Shown in pieces: positions 45,329 to 53,714 of a DNA stretch of 64,000 nucleotides. The notes below the pieces were generated by a model that searched no databases, had not been told where the DNA came from, and saw only the letters and a list, made by a program, of their open reading frames with translations. Location: NCBI GenBank assembly GCA_036787955.1, contig DAIQOI010000002.1, positions 1 through 64,000 of the forward strand. The letters are read 5' to 3'. The translations under genes were made by a program, and so were the position numbers. The stretch's first letter is position 1. The number at the start of each line of letters is the position of its first letter. This DNA is from UBA2336 sp036787955. GTDB lineage: Bacteria; Bacteroidota; Bacteroidia; Cytophagales; Cyclobacteriaceae.

Positions 45329-47047
45329 ATGAACCATGTAAATCTAAACACAGATGCAGAGAAGAAACTCACGTACGATGCCATTGTGGTAGGTACCGGA
45401 ATAAGTGGTGGCTGGGCTGCAAAAGAGTTATGCGAATTAGGTTTGAAGACCCTTGTACTCGAGCGAGGCCGAATGGTCGAACATCCCAATTATCCCACTG
45501 CCACGCTTGATCCGTGGGAACTGCCGTATGCCGATAGACCCACCCAGGAAGACTTACGCAAACAAGGCGTTCAGAACCGCACCGGCTATACCATTCGGCA
45601 ATCGTCCAAGCACTGGTTCGTCAACGATCTGGAAAACCCGTATATTGAAAAAGAAGGTAAACGTTTCGACTGGATGCGCGGCTACCATGTAGGGGGGCGC
45701 TCCATTATGTGGGGCCGGCAGTCTTATCGTTGGAGCGACCTCGACTTTGAAGCCAATCTTCGCGAAGGCATTGCCATTGACTGGCCCGTGCGATACAAAG
45801 ACATTGCACCGTGGTATGACTATGTGGAATCCTTTGCCGGTATCAGTGGCCAGCCCGAAGGACTTCCCCAGCTGCCTGATGGTAAATTTTTGCCTCCCAT
45901 GGAGTTAAACTGCCTGGAGCAACACCTGCGCGATTCCATGCGAAAAAATTTCAACAGGGTGCTAACGATAGGTCGCACGGCCCACCTCACCGCACCACTT
46001 GATCACAGTCCGCAGCGAGGAACCTGCAAATACCGCAATATGTGCATACGCGGGTGTCCTTATGGGGCCTATTTCAGCAGTAACTCAGCGACCCTTCCGG
46101 CAGCTGCCAAAACCGGTAATATGACTTTGCGGCCTGATTCTATTGTTTATGAAGTGATTTACGATGAAAAGAAAGGCAAAGCTACAGGGGTAAAAGTGCT
46201 CGATGCCAACACCGGCCAGCAACTGGAGTTTTACGCACGTATTATTTTTCTCTGCGCTTCAACCATGGGCAGCACATTTATCTTGTTAAATTCAGTATCG
46301 AATCGCTTTCCCAACGGGTTGGGCAACGACAGCGGTGAGCTGGGCTGCAACATCATGGATCACCATCTGGGTGTAGGCGCTTCCGGAGAATACGATGGTT
46401 TTCACGATAAATATTATCATGGCCGCAGGGCCAATGGTTTTTATATACCGCGCTATCAGAATATCGGAAAGGATAAACGCGATTTTTTGCGGGGTTATGG
46501 CTACCAGGGTGGTGCCAGCCGGGAAGGTTGGTGGCGGCTGGTAGCTGAGCTGGCTATAGGCAAGCAACTTAAGGAGGAAGCTGCCAATCCCGGCCCGTGG
46601 CGCCTGGGCATGACCGGTTTTGGCGAAGTGCTGCCTTACCATGATAACCGTGTTACCATCAACCGCGACAAGAAAGATAAGTACGGTTTGCCGGTACTTG
46701 AATTCGATACGGAGTTTAAGGAAAATGAATACCGCATGCGCAAGCACATGATGAACGATGCGGCAGAAATGCTGGAAGCGGCAGGTTTTAAAAACATTGT
46801 TACCTACGATAACCCGGGCGGCCTGGGTCTTGGCATACATGAGATGGGCACGGCACGTATGGGACACGACCCGAAGACTTCGGTACTGAACAAGTTTAAT
46901 CAGATCCATGCCTGCAAAAATGTGTTTGTTACCGATGGCTCGTTTATGACCTCCGCCTCGTGTGTGAATCCGTCCCTAACCTACATGGCGTTTACTGCGC
47001 GTGCGGCCCACTATGCTGTTGAAGAATTAAAAAAGCGTAATCTGTAA
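45329..47047 (+). CDS. GMC-family FAD-dependent oxidoreductase (sugar dehydrogenase type)
   Basis: The protein is 572 aa from the ATG at 45329. It has the dinucleotide-binding motif VGTGISGG near residues 21-28 and E-R-G-R at the end of strand 2. A cysteine-rich segment C-K-Y-R-N-M-C-I-R-G-C lies near 232-242, and the GMC active-site pair is His504 (in GIHEMGTARMG) and Asn547 (in CVNPSLT). It is followed by a gluconate-2-dehydrogenase subunit 3-like gene, the usual pairing of membrane-linked glucoside 3-dehydrogenases and related enzymes that oxidise sugars to keto-sugars. No signal peptide is seen, so it may be co-exported with its Tat-type partner. The sugar substrate is not determined. Confidence 0.9.
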   Translation: MNHVNLNTDAEKKLTYDAIVVGTGISGGWAAKELCELGLKTLVLERGRMVEHPNYPTATLDPWELPYADRPTQEDLRKQGVQNRTGYTIRQSSKHWFVNDLENPYIEKEGKRFDWMRGYHVGGRSIMWGRQSYRWSDLDFEANLREGIAIDWPVRYKDIAPWYDYVESFAGISGQPEGLPQLPDGKFLPPMELNCLEQHLRDSMRKNFNRVLTIGRTAHLTAPLDHSPQRGTCKYRNMCIRGCPYGAYFSSNSATLPAAAKTGNMTLRPDSIVYEVIYDEKKGKATGVKVLDANTGQQLEFYARIIFLCASTMGSTFILLNSVSNRFPNGLGNDSGELGCNIMDHHLGVGASGEYDGFHDKYYHGRRANGFYIPRYQNIGKDKRDFLRGYGYQGGASREGWWRLVAELAIGKQLKEEAANPGPWRLGMTGFGEVLPYHDNRVTINRDKKDKYGLPVLEFDTEFKENEYRMRKHMMNDAAEMLEAAGFKNIVTYDNPGGLGLGIHEMGTARMGHDPKTSVLNKFNQIHACKNVFVTDGSFMTSASCVNPSLTYMAFTARAAHYAVEELKKRNL

Positions 47048-47073
47048 TCACCTAATCAATAATCAGCAACAAT

Positions 47074-47655
47074 ATGGATAGAAGAGAAGCCTTGCGGAAA
47101 ACTGCTCTTGTAATGGGGGGCATGCTGTCTGCCTCCACCATGGCGGCATTGCTAAAAGGGTGCAAAGCCGAACCAGCCCTGACCTGGAAACCGGAGCTGT
47201 TCACCGAAGACCAGGCACGGGTTATCACGCGCCTTGCAGATATCATCATTCCCAAAACCGATACCCCGGGTGCTGTTGAAACCGGTGTGCCCTACTTCAT
47301 CGAGCAGGTGGTTAAGGATTGCTATGATCAGGACGAGCAAAAACGATTTATTGATGGATTGAATGCGTTCATGGCCGGGTCGGAAAAAGAGTATGGCAAA
47401 ACTTTTCTGAAACTCTCGGCCGAGAAACAAGAGGAGTACACGGCAGCTGTTCACCAGCAGGCAGTAGAGGCTGAGAAAGCAAAAGGCGAGGGCTACAAAA
47501 GGCCGTTTATTTTAAAATGCAAGGAATTGACCATGGCAGGTTATTTCACCTCTGAGCCGGGTGCCACGCAGGTTTTACGATACGAGCCTGTACCCGGTTC
47601 GTATGAAGGTTGTATTTCGTTGGAAGAAGCAGGTGGAAAAACATGGGCGGTTTAA
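47074..47655 (+). CDS. Gluconate 2-dehydrogenase subunit 3-family protein (Tat-type signal)
   Basis: The 193-aa protein begins with a twin-arginine-like signal (MDRREALRKTAL, then a hydrophobic run and a cysteine near residue 29). The mature part matches the small subunit of GMC-type sugar dehydrogenases: ARVITRLADIIIPKTDTPG near 48-66 and GYFTSEPGA near the C-terminus. It probably carries the preceding oxidoreductase across the inner membrane and stabilises it. The 26-bp gap indicates one transcript. No cytochrome c partner gene is visible nearby. Confidence 0.88.
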   Translation: MDRREALRKTALVMGGMLSASTMAALLKGCKAEPALTWKPELFTEDQARVITRLADIIIPKTDTPGAVETGVPYFIEQVVKDCYDQDEQKRFIDGLNAFMAGSEKEYGKTFLKLSAEKQEEYTAAVHQQAVEAEKAKGEGYKRPFILKCKELTMAGYFTSEPGATQVLRYEPVPGSYEGCISLEEAGGKTWAV

Positions 47656-47697
47656 CTGCAAGCGTCAAAAAAAACTGTTACTTACCTCGGTTCATTT

Positions 47698-49602
47698 TTA
47701 CCGTACGGAAAGTGGGGATTGCTGCTTTTTCAAAAATATTTTAAAAACGGAACCTGCCCCTTCGCGGCTTTCGGCTTCCAGATAACCACCGCTGCGTTCC
47801 AGTAGTTCACGGCACAGCCGCAGACCAAGACCTGTGCCCTTTTCGCCCATGGTTCCGCGGCTGCTGCTGCCTGTTCCGCTTAAAATCCCATTCAGTTCAT
47901 GGGTACTCATCCCAACACCATTATCCCTTACTTCAATAACCCAAAAGGCTTTATCCGACTTTCCGCAAACAGTCACCGATCCTCCCGGATTGCTGAACTT
48001 AATACTGTTGTGGATGAGGTTCCGGAGCACAAGTTCAAGCACATTGCGGTCGCAGACAATTTCATACATCGGGTCAATATCGTTTATAAGCCCAATGTTT
48101 TTGGTGCGGGCCATATCGGCAAACAGATCAAAAATTCTTTTTACCACATCATGCGGAAACAGTTTTACGGGCTGGAAAGTCATTATTCCGAGCTGGGATT
48201 GCCCCCAGCCAAGCAGGTTTTCCAGTGTTTCATTCATGCCCGTGAGCAACTGGTTGATTTTTGGTGCAAACAGTTTAAACTCAGCTTCTGTTATTTGTTC
48301 TTTTTGCAGAAGTGCCAGCATGCCGCGCAGACTTACCAGCGGACTGCGTAAATCGTGGCTGATGATGGAGAACAACTTGTCGCGCAATGCTGATGATTGC
48401 AGCAACTGTTTGTTCTGATCTTCTATCTGGCGATTCTGCTTTTGCAGTTCTTCATTTACAATTTTCCGGTACCGGTTGTTTCTCAGCGCTAGAATCAGCA
48501 CAATGCTCATCAGTACGAAAACAATGGCAAACGAAACAGAAATTATCAGTTGCTCGCGTTGTGCCTGCCGTGCCGTTTGCTCCAGCGATGCAAGCTGTTT
48601 CTTTTGTCGTTCATCATCTGCCTGCCGGTTAATCAGAATAGCCCGCTGGGCAATTTCCCAGTTCAACAGCGAGTCTTTTAATTTGCTGAATTTTTGCAGG
48701 TGTTCGTATGCGTTTCTGAAATCGCCCAGCATAGCATAGGCATTGGCCATTCCTTGGTAATCGTCTTTAAGCACCTCCCGAAGCTTTAACTGCGAACAAA
48801 GACCAGCTGATTCTGCAAACCATTCCAGTGCCTTGGTTGCGTTTCCCAGGCTCAATGCTATTTCACCCATTAACTGCTTGTTATAAGCAAACACGGCCTT
48901 ATCATTGGCTGCTGTGGCTGCCTGATTGGATTTTTCAAAGTGAGAGAGTGCCAAATCGTATTTCCTTTCGGCTTTATAAATCAGGCCTTTCGAGTTGTGG
49001 TTGTAACTCAGCAACCGGGCGTCCTTTAATGAGTCAGACAATCGTAGTCCCCTGTTGGCCAGCCGGTGTGCTTCATCCAGCTTCTCACCGGTTATTGCGT
49101 AAATCCAGGTGATGTTGCCGCAAAAGGCGGCTATATTTCTTGGATCGTTCAGTTTTTTATAAAGTTCAAAAGCCTGAAGCTGATGCTCCAAAGCTTTGTC
49201 GTATTGTTTCAGTCCCAGTGTGTATGTGATGCCCAAAACACGATGGGCTTTGGCAAGTGCATCTTCATGGTTATGATGTTGTGCTTTTTGCAACGCTTCT
49301 GTGGCTTTTTCAACAGCCAGGGCATAATCACTAAGTCGGAAGTGGCATTCTGCCAGTACGGCAAGGGCAATGGCTTCATAACGGGTGTCTGCAGTTTGCT
49401 TAATGAGGTTTAAAGCCTGCTGTGTCAGCATGAATGACTTCTCAGGATTACTGGCCAATTGCTCCTGGGCTGAATCGATGAGTATCTGCAACCTTTTCTG
49501 GTATGACTGAGAAACAGTATCAGCAAAGCGTCCGGATGCCTGAAATGCCGGTGCGAAAATGGAAACCAAAACCCATATTCCTGTAAGCCAGATATTTTGC
49601 AT
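47698..49602 (-). CDS. TPR-domain sensor histidine kinase
   Basis: The 634-aa protein has an N-terminal signal peptide, five or six TPR units in a periplasmic region (about 35-330), a coiled coil, one membrane helix (about 350-372, IISVSFAIVFVLMSIVLILAL), then HisKA with His416 (IISHDLRSP) and an HATPase domain with DNGVGM and GEKGTGLGL. It lacks receiver and output domains, and no response regulator gene adjoins it, so it is an orphan kinase. TPR-type kinases of this layout are frequent in Bacteroidota. The signal is unknown. Confidence 0.92.
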   Translation of the reverse strand: MQNIWLTGIWVLVSIFAPAFQASGRFADTVSQSYQKRLQILIDSAQEQLASNPEKSFMLTQQALNLIKQTADTRYEAIALAVLAECHFRLSDYALAVEKATEALQKAQHHNHEDALAKAHRVLGITYTLGLKQYDKALEHQLQAFELYKKLNDPRNIAAFCGNITWIYAITGEKLDEAHRLANRGLRLSDSLKDARLLSYNHNSKGLIYKAERKYDLALSHFEKSNQAATAANDKAVFAYNKQLMGEIALSLGNATKALEWFAESAGLCSQLKLREVLKDDYQGMANAYAMLGDFRNAYEHLQKFSKLKDSLLNWEIAQRAILINRQADDERQKKQLASLEQTARQAQREQLIISVSFAIVFVLMSIVLILALRNNRYRKIVNEELQKQNRQIEDQNKQLLQSSALRDKLFSIISHDLRSPLVSLRGMLALLQKEQITEAEFKLFAPKINQLLTGMNETLENLLGWGQSQLGIMTFQPVKLFPHDVVKRIFDLFADMARTKNIGLINDIDPMYEIVCDRNVLELVLRNLIHNSIKFSNPGGSVTVCGKSDKAFWVIEVRDNGVGMSTHELNGILSGTGSSSRGTMGEKGTGLGLRLCRELLERSGGYLEAESREGAGSVFKIFLKKQQSPLSVR

Positions 49603-49640
49603 AGCCTTGCCCTTCTATTATTAGCCTTTAATTAACTAAA

Positions 49641-50471
49641 CTATTTCGCTAATGCAAAAGCCTTAAATTGCCAGCACGGGATGCAGACCGATTTTTCGAG
49701 GTGTTCTTCTTCATCGTCCGGAAGTGCTGCGAAAAAATTCAAACCCGTGAAGCGCTCCAGACTGTCGATAGACACAGCATAGGTTTGCAGTGGCCGGTCT
49801 GAACGCTCGTTGCGCAAAATAAACCCGATACATTTTTTATGACCGGGCCGGTAAACCAACAGGGCTTTGAAAAAATAATCCGGAACTGTAACACCCGATC
49901 CCACCAGATTTTTCAATGTATCGGTTAAGACCGGGCCTGTAACAACATACAACACCGAATCGGTATGGGCCCACATGCGCACCTGCGATTCCAGCTTTTT
50001 CCATATGCCACGATTAAAGGCCGGAAGCTGCGGGCTTATGTTGCTGTAATAGAATGACTCCCGCATGGCTTCAGCCGACCAGCTCATGTCGGCTGCCGGT
50101 ACCAGATGCCCGCGGTCATAACCCGATTTGCGGTAATCGGCATCGGTTGCCGTAAGTGCGGGAAGTTGCGGGTCGGGGTAAAAACGGTTTGAGCACGGTT
50201 CGGAACCTTTGGCCCGGGCGGCTGTCAGCACATAAGCCACCCAGCGGGCCTGACGGTGCCGGGTGTCGAATACCAGTGAAAAAGCAGTGTGCCTTACTAC
50301 CCGCTGTCCCGGTGTTATTTCGGGCCATTCCAGCGGGCCAGATGGCGGGGGAGTGGTTTGTGCAAACTTTTCGGGTGCACATGTGGTGGCCGAAAGGAAA
50401 ATGATATAAACCTTAGTGCACGGAAGTCTGATTTTGTGTAGCTTGGTACAAATGCTGCTCAGGTTAATCAT
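49641..50471 (-). CDS. Exported DNA/RNA non-specific endonuclease (DRGH type)
   Basis: The 276-aa protein belongs to the NucA/EndA nuclease family, with the catalytic motif DRGH at residues 119-122 and the metal-binding asparagine region YYSNISPQLPAFNRGIWKKLE following. A short hydrophobic segment with a cysteine (FLSATTC near 25-31) suggests a secreted or lipid-anchored enzyme. The start is uncertain: the only ATG, at 50471, overlaps the first 20 bp of the divergent gene, and no GTG or TTG start exists further inside. It may scavenge extracellular nucleic acid. Confidence 0.85.
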   Translation of the reverse strand: MINLSSICTKLHKIRLPCTKVYIIFLSATTCAPEKFAQTTPPPSGPLEWPEITPGQRVVRHTAFSLVFDTRHRQARWVAYVLTAARAKGSEPCSNRFYPDPQLPALTATDADYRKSGYDRGHLVPAADMSWSAEAMRESFYYSNISPQLPAFNRGIWKKLESQVRMWAHTDSVLYVVTGPVLTDTLKNLVGSGVTVPDYFFKALLVYRPGHKKCIGFILRNERSDRPLQTYAVSIDSLERFTGLNFFAALPDDEEEHLEKSVCIPCWQFKAFALAK

Positions 50472-50943
50472 ACTATCGGCAGTTTACGCGCTGTGGCCCA
50501 TCAGACAAATTTATGGGCAGGATATTCCTTACAAAAAAGAAGATGAATTTTTACTGCGTGTTCAGCTTGATTTTAAAAGCCGCCCGCCTGCCGATGCCGA
50601 TCAGGTAAAAGTAATAGAAACCATGGCTGAATATCAGAAGAGAACTGCCGCAACACCGCTGCCTTATTTGTACCTCTACCTCACATTTACCCATCTCCAG
50701 CCCGATGAAGTACGTTATACTGTGGCTAAAGGAGGTAAAGGATTCATGACCAAAAAAGCTGAGCTGAACAAGGAGATAAAACTTGATCTGGGTTTTACCG
50801 ACGACATCAAAGACCGCACTGCAGAGTCGGAATATGTAATTACCCTGTTCAACAACAGCAAAAAGCCGGTAAGCCGCATTGTGATATTCTTTAACGAGTC
50901 GGGCGATTACCTGGTAAATGGTGTAAAACGAGGCAAAATTTAG
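50452..50943 (+). CDS. Small exported protein of unknown function
   Basis: The protein is 163 aa from the ATG at 50452, chosen because a signal peptide follows directly (MLLRLIILSAVYALW, cleavage likely after IYGQ). The mature part is rich in beta strands and charged residues, with no motif I recognise. It diverges from the nuclease gene with overlapping 5' ends and lies about 100 bp before the PIG-L gene. It is probably a periplasmic or secreted protein. Confidence 0.7.
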   Translation: MLLRLIILSAVYALWPIRQIYGQDIPYKKEDEFLLRVQLDFKSRPPADADQVKVIETMAEYQKRTAATPLPYLYLYLTFTHLQPDEVRYTVAKGGKGFMTKKAELNKEIKLDLGFTDDIKDRTAESEYVITLFNNSKKPVSRIVIFFNESGDYLVNGVKRGKI

Positions 50944-51045
50944 TTTTTCTTCAGCCATTTGTAAGCTGCTTACAGCTTTGGTGTAACTTGAGACAATAGT
51001 TACCAACCTATTTTGTTTATTGCGCTTTTGGCAAAGCCGAATGGT

Positions 51046-53580
51046 ATGCGCGTACTTACCGTCCTTTTATTTATCATAACGCTTCATGCGCCGGCACAGC
51101 ACAGGCAGCCCCATGCTTCCCAAATTCTGCTCAAGCTTAAAAAACTAAATTTTTTAGGTTCGGTGCTCTATGTGGCAGCGCACCCCGATGACGAAAACAC
51201 GAGGGTCATAGCCTGGCTTGCCAATGAAAGGCTGGCCACAACCGCTTACCTTTCGCTCACGCGCGGTGATGGCGGGCAAAACCTTATTGGTCCTGAAATA
51301 CGCGAAGAACTGGGGTTAATCCGCACCGAAGAACTGCTGGCTGCACGAAAGATTGATGGCGGGCAGCAATTTTTTACCCGCGCAAACGACTTCGGCTTTT
51401 CGAAAAACGTAAATGAAACTCTGAAAATCTGGGGCAAGGACCAGGTGCTCAGCGATGTGGTGCGTGTGTTCAGGCAGTTTCAGCCCGATGTGGTAATTAA
51501 CCGCTTTCCGCCCAATGAAAGAGCCGGCCACGGGCATCATACGGCATCGGCTGTTCTGTCGCTGGAAGCCTTCGATTTGTCCGGATCCCCATCGGCATTT
51601 CCTGGGCAATTGAAAACTTTAAAACCCTGGCAGCCGGTACGTATTTATTTAAATACCGGAAGATTTTTTAACAATGCAGTCAATGAAAATACTCCGGGAG
51701 TAACGGTGATGAATGTAGGCGGCTTTAACACCCTGCTCGGCCAATCGTATGCAGAAATTGCCGCCTTCAGCCGCAGCCAGCATAAAAGTCAGGGTTTCGG
51801 ATCTCCGGGCAGAAGGGGAAATGCCAACGAATTTTTCGAGCTGGCAAAAGGCACGCCAGCCGCGAAAGATATTTTCGAAAACATCAATACCACCTGGACG
51901 CGTGTGAAAGGCGGAGAAAAGGTTATGCCGCTTGTTGAGCAGGCGATACGCGACTTTAACCCAAACGCTCCGCACCTTATCATACCGCAGTTGCTGTTGA
52001 TCAGAAAAGCTATCCAGCAGGTGGAAGATGGTGTATGGAAGCAGCGTAAGCTTAGCGAAGTAAACGAACTGATTCAGGACTGCTCAGGGCTTTTTGCCGA
52101 AATTACTGCTTCGCGTTACTGGCTTTCGCCCGGCGACCGCGCTGAGCTTTCCTTTGAAGTAATCAACCGTTCGCCTGCACGGATTCAGTTGCTTTCGGTG
52201 CGTGGCAGGGGTATTCAACTGGATTCTTCCTTACACCGCAACCTTGAAAACAATGAAGCACTGTTGTTCAAATCGCATAACCTGATTACCCGGTCCGATT
52301 ACTCAGCACCTTACTGGCTGCGCGAACCGCATGAACATGGATTATTCAAAGTATTAGATGAAAATCTGATAGGTAAACCCAGGAATGACCCGGCCCTTCA
52401 GGTTAACATGCTGTTTAGTGTAATGGATGAGCCTCTTGAACTGGAAGTTCCGGTGGTATATAAATGGACCGATCCGGTGAAGGGAGAATTGTACCGGCCT
52501 GTGGAGGTGACTCCTCCGGTATTTGTCAATCTTTCCAATGGAATTATGGTGTTTCCTTCATCGGAAAAGCGTCCCGTTCAGATTACACTGAAAGCCGTGA
52601 GTTCTGCCATGCAACACGGAACAGTAAGGCTTGAGCTACCCTCGCAGTGGCGTTGCGAGCCTCCTGAAATAGCGTTTGAATTGACCAAAGCAGGCGAGGA
52701 GCAAACGAAAACTTTTTACGTATATCCGCCTTCTTTCCCTTCTTCCGGAACACTTCGTGCAGTGGCTGCAACGGGAACCACCAACCACAGCCTCTCGGTT
52801 AAGACCATCTCTTATGACCACATACCCGCTCAAACCCTGATGCCACCGGCAGAAATGAAAGTGGTGCGCATTGATTTGAAAAGAGAAGGACAACGCATTG
52901 GTTATATCCGCGGAGCGGGCGATGATATACCTGCCGCCCTGCGCAATATGGGGTATGATGTGTGGGAAATGCGCAATGAAGAAGTAACCCCGGATAACCT
53001 GAAAACGCTGGACGCCGTGGTGGTGGGAGTTCGGGCTGTGAACACCAATAAACGCATCGGATTTCTGATGGAGGCCCTGTTGGATTATGTTTACAATGGC
53101 GGCACCCTTGTTGTGCAATACAACACCACAGCCGACCTTGAAACGAATCGGTTCTTTCCTTATCCGCTTACCTTAAGTCGTGAACGGGTTACGGAAGAAG
53201 ATGCCGAGGTGCGCATACTGCTTCCCGAGCATCCGGCACTGAATTTTCCGAATAAAATCACATCCGAAGACTTTTCGGGTTGGGTTCAGGAAAGGGGTTT
53301 GTATTTTCCGGGTACCTGGGACAGTACCTATGACGCCTTGTTGTCGATGAACGATGCAGGCGAATCGCCTAAAAACGGAAGCCTGCTGGTTGCTTCCTAC
53401 GGCAAAGGTTATTATGTGTACACAGGTTTGTCGTTTTTCCGCCAGCTTCCTGAAGGTGTGCCGGGAGCATACAGGCTGTTTGCCAATCTGGTATCTCTCG
53501 GCAAATCAGCCGGCCGGTCAACGCCCGCTGAAACCGGGCCTGCTGAAAAAAACGGTAAGCGAAAAAAGAAAATAAAGTGA
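51046..53580 (+). CDS. PIG-L-family deacetylase, large exported form
   Basis: The protein is 844 aa from the ATG at 51046. It has a signal peptide (about 1-18) and an N-terminal LmbE/PIG-L zinc-deacetylase domain with the signature AHPDDE at 45-50 and the third zinc ligand region GHGHHTAS near 165. The long C-terminal half looks like beta-sandwich modules plus a glutamine-amidotransferase-like Rossmann segment with a GGTLVVQYN motif near 687. Such fusions deacetylate N-acetyl sugars or similar amides. Its GTGA end overlaps a tiny membrane-protein gene and then a symporter gene, suggesting that the product is imported by that symporter. Confidence 0.88.
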   Translation: MRVLTVLLFIITLHAPAQHRQPHASQILLKLKKLNFLGSVLYVAAHPDDENTRVIAWLANERLATTAYLSLTRGDGGQNLIGPEIREELGLIRTEELLAARKIDGGQQFFTRANDFGFSKNVNETLKIWGKDQVLSDVVRVFRQFQPDVVINRFPPNERAGHGHHTASAVLSLEAFDLSGSPSAFPGQLKTLKPWQPVRIYLNTGRFFNNAVNENTPGVTVMNVGGFNTLLGQSYAEIAAFSRSQHKSQGFGSPGRRGNANEFFELAKGTPAAKDIFENINTTWTRVKGGEKVMPLVEQAIRDFNPNAPHLIIPQLLLIRKAIQQVEDGVWKQRKLSEVNELIQDCSGLFAEITASRYWLSPGDRAELSFEVINRSPARIQLLSVRGRGIQLDSSLHRNLENNEALLFKSHNLITRSDYSAPYWLREPHEHGLFKVLDENLIGKPRNDPALQVNMLFSVMDEPLELEVPVVYKWTDPVKGELYRPVEVTPPVFVNLSNGIMVFPSSEKRPVQITLKAVSSAMQHGTVRLELPSQWRCEPPEIAFELTKAGEEQTKTFYVYPPSFPSSGTLRAVAATGTTNHSLSVKTISYDHIPAQTLMPPAEMKVVRIDLKREGQRIGYIRGAGDDIPAALRNMGYDVWEMRNEEVTPDNLKTLDAVVVGVRAVNTNKRIGFLMEALLDYVYNGGTLVVQYNTTADLETNRFFPYPLTLSRERVTEEDAEVRILLPEHPALNFPNKITSEDFSGWVQERGLYFPGTWDSTYDALLSMNDAGESPKNGSLLVASYGKGYYVYTGLSFFRQLPEGVPGAYRLFANLVSLGKSAGRSTPAETGPAEKNGKRKKKIK

Positions 53581-53714
53581 GTGGAAAGATACACACCGAT
53601 GATTCAGAGAAACCACCAGTCTTTTCAAGCTGGAATGGCTGGTATCTTTTGCTGTTGGCTGTGTTGTTTATACAGCTGATTTTTTACTTTTTTCTCACCC
53701 ATCTTTTTGCATGA
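53577..53714 (+). CDS. 45-codon single-helix membrane protein, symporter accessory candidate
   Basis: A GTG start at 53577 overlaps the PIG-L stop (GTGA), and the TGA at 53712-53714 overlaps the symporter start (ATGA). The 45-aa product has a polar N-terminus with S-S-W-N-G-W-Y at 17-23 and one transmembrane helix (about 22-42, rich in Leu, Phe and Ile). The double overlap, its coding density and the W-x-x-W-Y lead before the helix match the pattern of tiny subunits found next to sodium:solute symporters. Family assignment is by context only. Confidence 0.72.
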   Translation: MSGKIHTDDSEKPPVFSSWNGWYLLLLAVLFIQLIFYFFLTHLFA

